DNA from: Catalinimonas alkaloidigena
GTDB taxonomy: Bacteria > Bacteroidota > Bacteroidia > Cytophagales > Cyclobacteriaceae
Length of the DNA stretch: 64,000 nucleotides
Assembly (NCBI RefSeq): GCF_029504655.1
Contig: NZ_JAQFIL010000001.1
Span: forward strand, 2,423,001 to 2,487,000
Direction of reading: 5' to 3'
A model generated the notes under the pieces. That model was not told where the DNA came from. It worked only from the letters and a program-made list of their open reading frames with translations, and searched no databases. The position numbers and the translations under genes are program-made. Below, one piece after another: positions 27,607 through 36,459 of the stretch; positions within the stretch are counted from its first letter, which is position 1; the number at the start of each line of letters is the position of its first letter.

Positions 27607-29517
27607 TTAGTGTACAATTAATTTGCGAATGATATGCTTATCATCAATTCCAATTTTTAATAAATAAATCCCTGAAGGTAAATCGGTTACAATTTCACCT
27701 GAATAGTTTATACCGCCTTTAATTTGCTTGACAATTTTACCAGCTGCATCATAAATAATGATTTCCTCAAAGGCTTTATTAAGCCTGAAGCTGCCATGTG
27801 TAGGGTTTGGAAAAACCAGTAAATCAGCATGTTTTTCTACTACTGGCTCGTCAATCGCATTGACATTCCTGTTTTTGTCAAAACGGGGACGCATCATCAG
27901 ACTACCATTAAGTGTACTGTCTTGCGCCCATGCACCGGTCACATTATAAAAGATTTTAGAAGTAGCATCGGTATTTTTGTCAAATCCTATAGCAATAAAT
28001 GATTCGCCCTGCTGCTCGTATCCGATATAAAATGTATCTTCCACCACCACTGGTGATGATAATTCAATTGAAATAAATTCGTTTAACTGATCAGCTGTGG
28101 ACTGTGACTGTTGAGCCCTCAATATAACTTCCTCCCCAATACTATCTTCCAGTGTTTTCCAGACCATAAGCTGAAAAGGGACTGAAGCCTGATTTCTTGT
28201 CAAAGGTGGAAAGTAAATATCTACATGGGTGAGTAAATCTTTTTGGGGAGCATTGAACTGATAGGCAACTTTACCACCGTTTTGATTAATTTCTACACCA
28301 AATTCTGCTTCTCCATCATCATAGGCGAAATATTCATCCAGAACATAGGTTGTTCGGACAGTGTCATTCACCCGATAGTCTACCTGCGTATTAAAAACCG
28401 TATCTCCGGGAAGGATTTCCTCAATAAGATAGTTATCTCCTGAAGTAATATGAAATTCGGTTTCTATAAATAAAGAATCTTGATCCAGACTTAGAATATT
28501 ATTTATATCTAATGGATCGGCGGTGATAGTTCGTCTTTCTAAACCCGGAGGAATTGGGCTGAGTGCATTATCATCATTTAACACCTGAATAATATTACCA
28601 CTCATCTGATCTCTCAACAGTGCCGTAAATCGTACCGGCTGGAGTTGAACGTTTAGATTATAAAACTCAACAGAGGTATTCCCAAGGTAGCTTTCCGGTG
28701 AAGCGGCAAACTGCTTCATCGGGACGGCAGTATACTTTCCGAATGGAGATTCGGGTAAGCTCGCCAGTGCCCGGTCAAGATAGGCTGTGTTGGAAGGAGT
28801 CCGGCCGCTATTTAGGTAAACATAATCAATATTCCAGGTATCATACGCTCCTGATAAACGGCTGTAGGACTGAAATCTGAATTGGAAGCCACTATGATAA
28901 AAGCCAGGATTGATTACCTGTATCATTTCCTGCTCAAAAAGTTCAGTAACAACCGTATCCCCCCCCGACATGGACCATTGGGTTATCCATTGGTTTTGAG
29001 CGTTTTTAAATTGCAAACGGATAGAATCTTCAGGGTCGGGAAATTCACCCCTCCCAAATCTTTGCCAGAAGAAACTGAAGTAAACTGACTGTCTTTCATT
29101 TGTTGGTATTACAGCTAAATTAATAGGTAAGGAAACCAGAGAGTCAGCAAGCCCTTCCTCTGCTTGAACCTGGCTATATGGCATACCATTTTGATCAACA
29201 CCATCAAATGTAGCAATACCTACTGTTGGGGGATTAATAGCCAGCCCGGTATTGATTCTTACCGTTTGGCTACCGTCTGCCCAGAGGCTTGAATCTGCTA
29301 CATAGCGTTCTATGCGGGTGGAATTGGTGTTGGCATATGAAAAGTCATCCCAAAAGGGTAACACCAGTGTGTCTGCCGTCAGTTTTTTTACACGGCTATT
29401 GATATTATTTTGAGTATTGCCATTTACAAGATGAAAATAATTCCAGACCTTTTTTGAAGAAGTTTGGGCATTTGCCAGTCTGATACTCCCTAAACACAGG
29501 AGCATCATTACAATCAT
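27607..29517 (-). CDS. Secreted protein with type IX sorting (type A) domain
   Basis: The start at 29517 (MIVMMLLCLGSIRLANA) gives a clean signal peptide and avoids the 44-bp overlap created by a start at 29601. The mature part of about 610 residues has jelly-roll regions such as LPFWDDFSYANTNSTRIERY and a SPESYLGNTSVEFYNL segment. No catalytic motif was seen. The C-terminal 75 residues are a T9SS type A sorting domain (LLVFPNPTHGSFRLNKAF, GKIVKQIKGG and DLPSGIYLLKI). It is therefore exported through the Por/Gld system to the cell surface or medium. It lies downstream of the PASTA gene. Confidence 0.82.
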   Translation of the reverse strand: MIVMMLLCLGSIRLANAQTSSKKVWNYFHLVNGNTQNNINSRVKKLTADTLVLPFWDDFSYANTNSTRIERYVADSSLWADGSQTVRINTGLAINPPTVGIATFDGVDQNGMPYSQVQAEEGLADSLVSLPINLAVIPTNERQSVYFSFFWQRFGRGEFPDPEDSIRLQFKNAQNQWITQWSMSGGDTVVTELFEQEMIQVINPGFYHSGFQFRFQSYSRLSGAYDTWNIDYVYLNSGRTPSNTAYLDRALASLPESPFGKYTAVPMKQFAASPESYLGNTSVEFYNLNVQLQPVRFTALLRDQMSGNIIQVLNDDNALSPIPPGLERRTITADPLDINNILSLDQDSLFIETEFHITSGDNYLIEEILPGDTVFNTQVDYRVNDTVRTTYVLDEYFAYDDGEAEFGVEINQNGGKVAYQFNAPQKDLLTHVDIYFPPLTRNQASVPFQLMVWKTLEDSIGEEVILRAQQSQSTADQLNEFISIELSSPVVVEDTFYIGYEQQGESFIAIGFDKNTDATSKIFYNVTGAWAQDSTLNGSLMMRPRFDKNRNVNAIDEPVVEKHADLLVFPNPTHGSFRLNKAFEEIIIYDAAGKIVKQIKGGINYSGEIVTDLPSGIYLLKIGIDDKHIIRKLIVH

Positions 29518-29557
29518 AGGATAAGTTTTACAAAAGTATAGGTTGAACAATTGAATA

Positions 29558-30427
29558 TTATTCAGTTTCACTAATGTCAGTATTCTCTTCCTCTTCTTCA
29601 TTATCTAGTATGCTATCCTCCTGATCTTCAAGTAAGTTAAGCCATATATCAATTTCTTCTCCTATTCTTACTTTTTTCTCAAAAGTAGGGTTTTGCCGGG
29701 CAACCACATAACGTTCTCCAGGTGCAGCGTTTTCTACAATTTCACGCGCATCTTGTCCTGAAAGTGACTGATCCTGGAATAACACGCTCCCCACTTTTAA
29801 TCCTGAGCCCACTATGATAAATTCTGCTTCTTCCAGGTCCATTCCCTTAACGTCGGGAACTTCCAATACTGTATTGCCTAAACCATCACCCACTACCAGG
29901 TCAATTTTTGATCCTTTAGGAATAAAGGTGCCGGGTTCTATGTTATCACCCTCATATTTCTGTTCAAGTACTGCGTTTTGGGCAAGATCAGGTACATATT
30001 TAATATTTCCTCTTGTCAATCCATAACTTTCCAGCACAAGTTGGGCATTTTTGACAGAACCATCCACCAGATCAGGCATTTTTACTTTAGGAGGGTTGAT
30101 CGCGTTAAGGGTGAGGAAAATTTTACGGTTTTCCTTTACCTTAGAGCCAGGTGCTGGATACTGATTGAGTATAGTGAAGGGCTCATATTCAGCAGTAAAA
30201 CCAGAATCTGCCAGAACTTCGTATCTCAGGTTTCTTTTAGTAAGAAACTCATCTATGTCGTCCTGATGAATGCCCTCAAGATCGGGTACAGTTACTGTTT
30301 CACCATGATTGGTTGAATTGGGAAGGTATACATAAAAAAACAGTACGAGTAATGTAATGCCCAATATGATTACAATGCTAAGATGAATCAATACATCTTT
30401 TAACGAGTTCACTTTGAACAGATTCAT
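29558..30427 (-). CDS. PASTA-domain membrane protein
   Basis: The 289-residue protein has a short cytoplasmic start, one membrane helix (about residues 16-37, IVIILGITLLVLFFYVYL) and three PASTA domains. These begin near residues 45 (VPDLEGIHQDDIDEFLTKRN), 113 (MPDLVDGSVKNAQLVLES) and 190 (VPDVKGMDLEEAEFIIVGS). The tail is highly acidic. PASTA domains bind peptidoglycan fragments or stabilise penicillin-binding proteins and Ser/Thr kinases; no kinase or transpeptidase domain is fused here. It sits 39 bp downstream of ddl, which suggests a cell-wall role. Confidence 0.88.
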   Translation of the reverse strand: MNLFKVNSLKDVLIHLSIVIILGITLLVLFFYVYLPNSTNHGETVTVPDLEGIHQDDIDEFLTKRNLRYEVLADSGFTAEYEPFTILNQYPAPGSKVKENRKIFLTLNAINPPKVKMPDLVDGSVKNAQLVLESYGLTRGNIKYVPDLAQNAVLEQKYEGDNIEPGTFIPKGSKIDLVVGDGLGNTVLEVPDVKGMDLEEAEFIIVGSGLKVGSVLFQDQSLSGQDAREIVENAAPGERYVVARQNPTFEKKVRIGEEIDIWLNLLEDQEDSILDNEEEEENTDISETE

Positions 30428-30466
30428 GATATAATTTTTACTTTGTAGTTTCTGATAACGGCCAAA

Positions 30467-31429
30467 TCAAACGATTATTTGCTGATTTACGATCTGATTA
30501 ATATCCAAACCGGCTGCGCTTATTTGCTGGGGGATAATGCTTTCTCGGGAAAATCCAGGTGTAGTATTCGCTTCTATAAAATAAAATACGCCTTCTTTTA
30601 CCAGATAATCAATCCGAACCAGCCCCCGACAATTGAGCAAGGTGTATATCTGTTCAGTCAAACGCTGACACTCAGCAGTTTGTTCTTGACTGATTCTGGC
30701 TGGTGTTATTTCTTCTGAGTCGCCTTCATATTTGGCTTTGTAATCAAAAAAAGCATTTCTGGACACGATTTCAGTGATTGGAAGTGCTTTCGCCTGACCT
30801 TCTTTCAGGTAAACTCCACAGGTCATCTCGGTACCTTTGATATATTCTTCAATCAGAACTTCTTTGTCATGCTCAAAGGCCAGTTGGATAGCAGACGCTA
30901 ACTGGGATGCTTCATCCACTTTACTGGCGCCAAAACTTGACCCCCCATTATTGGGTTTCACAAAACACGGAAAGCTCATTTCTTCAGCCAGTTGATTTAT
31001 ATTATAGTCCATCTGCTGGTTGAGCATTATCGATTGGGGCGTAGTGATTCCGTAGCTGGCGATTATCCGCTTACATAGGTTTTTGTTGAAAGTAATCGAG
31101 CTGGTTATTACATCACAACCAGAATAGGGGATGCCTAATAAATCCAGATACCCCTGAATTTTACCATCCTCACCCGGAGTGCCATGAATTATATTGTAAA
31201 CAAAGTCAAAAGTGATTTCTTGCCCATCCATGCTAAAGGAAAAGTTGTCTTTATTGATGGGGAACTTTTGTTCACCCACATGGGCAAACCAGCCATCTTT
31301 GCTGATGACGATCTGGTAAGGATTAAGTTTTGTTTTATCAATACATTCCATGATAGTGGTGGCACTTTTCATGGATACTATATACTCGTGAGAGGTTCCT
31401 CCCGAAGTAACGGCTATATTCTTCTTCAT
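30467..31429 (-). CDS. ddl: D-alanine--D-alanine ligase
   Basis: An ATP-grasp ligase of 320 residues that makes D-Ala-D-Ala for peptidoglycan. Motifs include the N-terminal VTSGGTSHEYIVSMKSA, NIIHGTPGEDGKIQGYLDLL, and PCFVKPNNGGSSFGASKV in the ATP-binding loop. The C-terminal metal site is FYFIEANTTPGFSRESIIPQQ. The length is close to the family norm (about 310-370). The genomic pairing with a PASTA-domain protein downstream supports a cell-wall function. Confidence 0.93.
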   Translation of the reverse strand: MKKNIAVTSGGTSHEYIVSMKSATTIMECIDKTKLNPYQIVISKDGWFAHVGEQKFPINKDNFSFSMDGQEITFDFVYNIIHGTPGEDGKIQGYLDLLGIPYSGCDVITSSITFNKNLCKRIIASYGITTPQSIMLNQQMDYNINQLAEEMSFPCFVKPNNGGSSFGASKVDEASQLASAIQLAFEHDKEVLIEEYIKGTEMTCGVYLKEGQAKALPITEIVSRNAFFDYKAKYEGDSEEITPARISQEQTAECQRLTEQIYTLLNCRGLVRIDYLVKEGVFYFIEANTTPGFSRESIIPQQISAAGLDINQIVNQQIIV

Positions 31430-31537
31430 CTTGTGGTTTTTGCGGCAATTTACACCTTTTGAATTACAGCAAAAAAGTTACCATATTCTTATGTAAAGTT
31501 TTTTCCCAAGCGAGATGTAAGGTAATCAGAAAAATAT

Positions 31538-32419
31538 TTAGCCCTGGACAGGCATGATCTGATTGGCAATATGTTGCGCCCGCTGAAAAGCTTCCTGGTC
31601 AATCCCGGTTTGAGCACGATGTTCCTCAAAATAGGAATGCAAATCAGCGGTTTTAATATTTCCTACCAGCTCCGGTCCGGCCATCGGGCATCCTCCCAAA
31701 CCATTCAATACCCCATCAAAGTGGCGGCAACCGTTCTGGTAAGCTGCGTCAATTTTTTCATACCAATCCACTGAAGTGGTATGCAAGTGAAGGCCAAATT
31801 TCACTTCCGCGAAGTTTGGAATGATGGTTTGAAAAGCTTCAGTTATGGTAGAAGCATTCCCCATCCCGGTCGTATCCGCCAGGGCGATATGGCGCACACC
31901 CGCCCAGTGCAATTGATCAATCCAGTGAAGAAGTAATTCGGTATTCCATTCGTCACCGTAGGGATTGCCAAAAGCCATAGAAATATATACCCTTAAATGT
32001 TTGTTGTTTTGCCTGCACAGATCCAGCAGCTCCTTTAGCATGTTAAAAGATTTATCAACAGTGCTGTTAATGTTTCTTTCCAGAAAGGTAGGTGAGAAGG
32101 AAAAAGGGAAACCAATATAGTAGATTGCTTCGTGCTGACAGGCTTCCTCTGCGCCTCTCAGATTACCCACTATAGCCAATAATTTAGAATATGAATGGGA
32201 TAGATCCATTTTTTTCAACACTTCTTTTGTATCTCGCATCTGAGGAACTGCCTTAGGAGATACGAAGCTGCCAAAATCCAGCGTGTCAAAGCCTACTTTC
32301 AGCAAAGCATTCATATACCTTACCTTATCTTCCGTAGGTATGAAGGCTTTGATGCCCTGCATCGCATCCCTCGGACATTCCGTTATTTTGACAGCATTAG
32401 GTGCAGACATAAAATTCAA
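31538..32419 (-). CDS. Hydroxymethylglutaryl-CoA lyase
   Basis: The enzyme cleaves HMG-CoA to acetyl-CoA and acetoacetate, the last step of leucine breakdown. It is 293 residues of DRE-TIM metallolyase fold. It has an N-terminal ITECPRDAMQGIKAFIPTEDK (the RDG-type motif is RDA here), HIALADTTGMGN, KFGLHLHTT and the loop GLGGCPMAGPELVGN with the catalytic cysteine. It is the last of five consecutive minus-strand genes for isovaleryl-CoA degradation (liu cluster, liuE position) and starts 3 bp after the acyl-CoA dehydrogenase gene ends. Confidence 0.9.
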   Translation of the reverse strand: MNFMSAPNAVKITECPRDAMQGIKAFIPTEDKVRYMNALLKVGFDTLDFGSFVSPKAVPQMRDTKEVLKKMDLSHSYSKLLAIVGNLRGAEEACQHEAIYYIGFPFSFSPTFLERNINSTVDKSFNMLKELLDLCRQNNKHLRVYISMAFGNPYGDEWNTELLLHWIDQLHWAGVRHIALADTTGMGNASTITEAFQTIIPNFAEVKFGLHLHTTSVDWYEKIDAAYQNGCRHFDGVLNGLGGCPMAGPELVGNIKTADLHSYFEEHRAQTGIDQEAFQRAQHIANQIMPVQG

Positions 32420-32422
32420 ATT

Positions 32423-33562
32423 TTAACAGCCAATATGCCTGGAAATAACCATACGTTGAATTTCCGAAGTACCTTCGCCAATCTGAAGAATGCGTTGGTC
32501 TCGATAAAAGCGTTCAATGTCGTATTCTTCCATCAGGCCATAACCCCCGTGTATTTGTACAGCATCATCGGCTACTTCTTTGGCTATTTCGGAGCAGTAG
32601 AGTTTAGACATGGCTGCTTCTTTTCCAAAAGGTTGATCATTGTCTTTGAGCCAGCAGGCTTTATAAAGTAAGTTTCTAGCCAGCTCTATTTTGGTTGCCA
32701 TATCCGCAAGCTTAAAGGCTATAGCCTGGAACTTACTGATAGGCTTCCCGAACTGCTGACGTTCCTTGGCATATGCCAAAGCCATTTCATACGCTCCCTG
32801 AGCAAGACCTAATCCCATAGCCGCGATAGATAGCCGTCCGCTGTCCAGCGTTTTGAGCATAATTTTAGAACCCTGTCCTCTTTCGCCTAACAGGTTATCT
32901 TCAGGTACTTCACAATTGTCAAAAAAGAGCTGGGAAGTGTTAGAAGCACGCCAGCACATTTTATCGTGCATCTCACTGGCCTCAAAACCGGGCGTGTTGC
33001 TCTCAACAATAATGGTAGAGAACTCCTTTTCACCACCCTTTTCTCCGGAAACTGCCTGTACAGTAGTTCCGGCAGTGATTTCAGTGGCGCCATTGGTAAT
33101 AAATATCTTGGAACCATTGATGATCCATTTTCCATCCTTGAGCTTGGCAGTAGTTTTACTGCCTCGTGAGTCAGAACCGGCCTCAGGCTCGGTAAGTCCG
33201 AATGCCCACAGTGCTTCACCACTGCAGAGTGCAGGCAAGTACTTTTCTTTTTGTTGCTGGGTTCCGAAGTTATCCAATGGACCAACTCCTAATGAATTGT
33301 GGGCAGCGATGGTAGCAGCTTGAGAGCCATCTATGCGCGCCAGTTCTTCTACTGCAATTATGTAGGAAAGGTTATCCATGCCTTGTCCGCCATACTCTTC
33401 GGCGATGGTCATGCCACAAAGGCCCATCTCAGCCATTTGTCGGGTAAGCGCTAATGAAAATTTTTCCTGTTTATCCAGTTCTCGGGCAACAGGCTTAATC
33501 ACCGTTTCGGCAAAATCCCTTACCGAATTTCGCACCATTTCGTGTTGCTCTGTAATATACAT
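32423..33562 (-). CDS. Acyl-CoA dehydrogenase (probably isovaleryl-CoA dehydrogenase)
   Basis: A flavoenzyme of 379 residues in the acyl-CoA dehydrogenase family. It has AFGLTEPEAGSDSRGSKTTA (FAD-binding signature), KIFITNGATEIT, RQQFGKPISKFQAIAFKLADM and IHGGYGLMEEYDIERFYRD. The C-terminal catalytic-base region is ILQIGEGTSEIQRMVISRH. The context between methylcrotonyl-CoA carboxylase alpha and HMG-CoA lyase matches liuA, isovaleryl-CoA dehydrogenase. Substrate preference is inferred from the operon, since short- and medium-chain relatives share these motifs. Confidence 0.88.
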   Translation of the reverse strand: MYITEQHEMVRNSVRDFAETVIKPVARELDKQEKFSLALTRQMAEMGLCGMTIAEEYGGQGMDNLSYIIAVEELARIDGSQAATIAAHNSLGVGPLDNFGTQQQKEKYLPALCSGEALWAFGLTEPEAGSDSRGSKTTAKLKDGKWIINGSKIFITNGATEITAGTTVQAVSGEKGGEKEFSTIIVESNTPGFEASEMHDKMCWRASNTSQLFFDNCEVPEDNLLGERGQGSKIMLKTLDSGRLSIAAMGLGLAQGAYEMALAYAKERQQFGKPISKFQAIAFKLADMATKIELARNLLYKACWLKDNDQPFGKEAAMSKLYCSEIAKEVADDAVQIHGGYGLMEEYDIERFYRDQRILQIGEGTSEIQRMVISRHIGC

Positions 33563-33605
33563 GGGTTTCTGTTGTTTGCTTTACTTCATTAAAATCTTAA
33601 TGCAG

Positions 33606-35591
33606 CTAAGAAAGTTTTAGGAGGGGCATATTGCGGTCAACCATAGCATCCGGTTCTACATACACTTCATCCACTGTGGCATCATGCGGAGCAATGATGC
33701 TGTTTTCCATTTTCATGGCTTCCACTATGAGAAGCACATCCCCTTTTTTAACTTTGTCACCGTTTTTTACATTTAACTGAATCACTTTGCCTGGCATAGG
33801 AGAAGAAAGCTTATCAGCAGCTCCTTCTTTTGCACCTTCTTCTATAATCAGCTCACTATCAGCTAATTTGTCAAAACGTCGCATATGAAAGAGCATGCCC
33901 TCCAACGAAATCTGTAAGCTTTGGTCTTCCTTTAAAGAAACGTAAGCGGTATGCTCAACTTCATTTAATTGATAAACAATTTTTCCTTCGTCTTTGTGCA
34001 GAATTTTAAAGGGAATAGGCTCATTCCCCGACAAAAGCTCATATTCGCCCCCTCTTATTTTCCATACTTCTACATCCATTTCTTCATCTTTTACCGAGAC
34101 ATGAATCGCGGGTAAATGTCGCCAGTAGCCTATTTCCCGCCAAATGCTTTGAGGCTTGTGTGCCGCTTCATGCTGAGCTCTTAACTCAAAAGCTAAACCT
34201 GCGGCAATGATGGGTAGAAGAGGAAAATCTTTTTTCTGTACATGCATTTCTTTCAAAAGCCTGGGTGTTTCCTGATCGCAATACTTGGTAGAGATCTGAT
34301 TCTGTTGAAAGTCTTCTGATTGAAGAAGGTGCAATAAATAATGAGTATTGGTATCAATGCCATGAATTGCACAGTTCTTCAAAGCAGACATACTACCTTT
34401 TCTTGCCTGCTCCCGATTTATGCCATACACAATAAGCTTGGCGATCATGGGATCATAGCTGCTTTGGATACGGGCAGAGCCTTCCAGAAAAGTGTCGAGT
34501 CGATATTGAGAGGCTTGTGGAGGAGAAAAATACGTAATATCTCCCGGCGAAGGCAGAAAGTTATTCTCCGGACTTTCCGCATAGATCCTGCATTCTATGG
34601 CATGTCCTTTTTGCTGGATATCTTCCTGCACGAAGCGCAAAGGCTGACCCGCAGCAATCCTGATTTGTTCAGCCACAAGGTCAACGCCGGTAGTCATTTC
34701 AGTGATCGGATGCTCTACCTGAATGCGGGTGTTCATCTCCAGAAAATAAAACTGCTGCTTTTTATCCAGCAAAAACTCAATGGTACCCGCATTGGTATAG
34801 GGTATCGCTTTGGCAAGTTGCACGGCCGATTCACATATGGCTTTTCTGGTTCGTGCATCCAGACTGGGAGAGGGGGATTCTTCAATGATTTTCTGATAAC
34901 GTCTTTGCAGAGAACATTCCCTTTCAAATAAATGCACGAGATTACCCTGCTGATCACCCAGAATTTGAACTTCTATGTGGCGAGGTTCATCCAGGAACTG
35001 CTCAACATAAATTGATTCATCTCCGAAATAAGATTTGGCTTCCCGGCTGGTGGATGCTATGGCCTGCTTCAACTGATCAGCTTCCTGTACGATGCGCATG
35101 CCTTTTCCTCCCCCACCTGCTGCTGCCTTGATGAGTAAAGGAAAAGGGAGGCCAGAAGCTTTCTCAAGTATTTCCTCTGTGCTCCCCGTAAAGCCTTCAG
35201 TGATAGGGACGCCTGCCTCTTTGGCGAATTTGCGGGCGGCAATTTTATTACCCATCAGTTTGATAGCTTCTGAAGAAGGACCTATGAATACGATCCCTGC
35301 ATCTTCACAGGCCTTCACAAAAATTGGGTTTTCCGACAAAAAGCCGTAACCGGGATGAATGGCATCACAAGCGTACTGCTGGGCAATCGCAATAATTTTA
35401 TCAATATTCAGATAGGTATCACTGAGTTTGCCTTCTCCCAAAGATACTGCCTCAGTAGCCATGCTGGCATGCAAAGAGGCTTTATCATCTTCCGCGTAAA
35501 TGGCTATTGTGGAGATGCCCAAAGTATGAGCTGAGCGACAAATACGAACCGCTATCTCACCACGATTGGCTATAAGAATTTTATTGAACAT
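33606..35591 (-). CDS. Methylcrotonyl-CoA carboxylase alpha subunit (biotin carboxylase/BCCP)
   Basis: Biotin-dependent acyl-CoA carboxylase alpha chain of about 661 residues. It starts at the methionine before FNKILIANRGEIAVRICRSA; an upstream in-frame start is less likely. The ATP-grasp domain has LIKAAAGGGGKGMRIVQ, HIEVQILGDQQGN, FERECSLQRRYQKIIEE and YFLEMNTRIQVEHPITE. The C-terminal biotinyl domain carries VEAMKMENSI, where the second Met-flanked lysine is biotinylated. It pairs with the carboxyltransferase beta gene two genes upstream. The liu context supports 3-methylcrotonyl-CoA as substrate, though propionyl- and acetyl-CoA carboxylases share the architecture. Confidence 0.9.
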   Translation of the reverse strand: MFNKILIANRGEIAVRICRSAHTLGISTIAIYAEDDKASLHASMATEAVSLGEGKLSDTYLNIDKIIAIAQQYACDAIHPGYGFLSENPIFVKACEDAGIVFIGPSSEAIKLMGNKIAARKFAKEAGVPITEGFTGSTEEILEKASGLPFPLLIKAAAGGGGKGMRIVQEADQLKQAIASTSREAKSYFGDESIYVEQFLDEPRHIEVQILGDQQGNLVHLFERECSLQRRYQKIIEESPSPSLDARTRKAICESAVQLAKAIPYTNAGTIEFLLDKKQQFYFLEMNTRIQVEHPITEMTTGVDLVAEQIRIAAGQPLRFVQEDIQQKGHAIECRIYAESPENNFLPSPGDITYFSPPQASQYRLDTFLEGSARIQSSYDPMIAKLIVYGINREQARKGSMSALKNCAIHGIDTNTHYLLHLLQSEDFQQNQISTKYCDQETPRLLKEMHVQKKDFPLLPIIAAGLAFELRAQHEAAHKPQSIWREIGYWRHLPAIHVSVKDEEMDVEVWKIRGGEYELLSGNEPIPFKILHKDEGKIVYQLNEVEHTAYVSLKEDQSLQISLEGMLFHMRRFDKLADSELIIEEGAKEGAADKLSSPMPGKVIQLNVKNGDKVKKGDVLLIVEAMKMENSIIAPHDATVDEVYVEPDAMVDRNMPLLKLS

Positions 35592-35627
35592 TATGCTTGC
35601 AGTGCTTTTATTTTTCAAACGGAAAAA

Positions 35628-36440
35628 TTATTTGTTGATGACATTCTCCCTTTTCCTGATCCAAGAAGGTTTACGTTTTTCCAGAAAGGCAGCCATGCCT
35701 TCCTGACCTTCTTCAGAAGCACGTGCATCGGCAATCATTCTGGCGGTGTAGTCAATAGTTTCGTTAAAATTGCTGCTCTTACAAATGTTGAAAATCAGCT
35801 CTTTGGTGCTGGCCATCGCCTGAGGAGAATTTGCTCTGAATTCGTTAAAAAGCTGTTCCAGTGCTTCCTCGATTTCTTCATCAGGATAAATATGGTTGAC
35901 CAAACCTTTATCAAAAGCCTCCCGGCAGGAAAAGCGTTTTCCACTCAGCATCAACTCCCTAGCGTTAAACTCTCCGCTTCGTTTGATCACATAAGGAGAA
36001 ATTGTGGCGGGTATAATTCCGATTTTGACTTCGCTAAAAGAAAAAGTTGTTTCGGCTGCGCAATAGGCAATGTCGCATGCAGCTAAAATGCCATTGCCTC
36101 CCCCAAAAGAAGCACCATGGGCGATGGCTATTGTGGGTTTGCTGAAAGTATAGATCATATAGAAGCAGCGGGCCAGATGCATATTCTCCTGATAATCTTC
36201 TTCGTACGAAAGCTTGGAAAAACTTTTCATCCAGTGGATATCCGCTCCGGCACAAAACACCTTACCCCTACCTCTGATCACTAAGGCTAATATGTCAGGG
36301 TCATGTTCAACAGATTCCAAACAGTCGATAACATCGGCAATCATGTGATTGTTAAACGCGTTTCTCACCTCTGGCCGATTTAGCCAGAGTGTTCCTATTC
36401 CATCTTGAACTTCAAATTCTATATTGTCGTATTTATTCAT
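35628..36440 (-). CDS. Enoyl-CoA hydratase/isomerase (probable methylglutaconyl-CoA hydratase)
   Basis: A crotonase-fold enzyme of about 270 residues. It starts at MNKYDNIEFEVQDGIGTLWL; the longer frame to 36494 would overlap the upstream gene. Motifs are LNRPEVRNAFNNHMI, VIRGRGKVFCAGADIHWM (oxyanion hole) and AIAHGASFGGGNGILAACDI. SFSEVKIGIIPATISPYV carries the catalytic glutamate region. In the liu operon it would hydrate 3-methylglutaconyl-CoA to HMG-CoA (liuC position). Substrate assignment rests on context. Confidence 0.88.
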   Translation of the reverse strand: MNKYDNIEFEVQDGIGTLWLNRPEVRNAFNNHMIADVIDCLESVEHDPDILALVIRGRGKVFCAGADIHWMKSFSKLSYEEDYQENMHLARCFYMIYTFSKPTIAIAHGASFGGGNGILAACDIAYCAAETTFSFSEVKIGIIPATISPYVIKRSGEFNARELMLSGKRFSCREAFDKGLVNHIYPDEEIEEALEQLFNEFRANSPQAMASTKELIFNICKSSNFNETIDYTARMIADARASEEGQEGMAAFLEKRKPSWIRKRENVINK

Positions 36441-36459
36441 TTTAAAGATTTGATTGTAT

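Noticed and set aside
32853..33323. 156-residue plus-strand frame opposite the acyl-CoA dehydrogenase gene
   Set aside because: It is an antisense shadow. The minus strand encodes an intact, motif-rich acyl-CoA dehydrogenase.
34341..34931. 196-residue plus-strand frame opposite the biotin carboxylase gene
   Set aside because: It is a shadow of the strongly conserved minus-strand carboxylase gene and has no recognisable domain.
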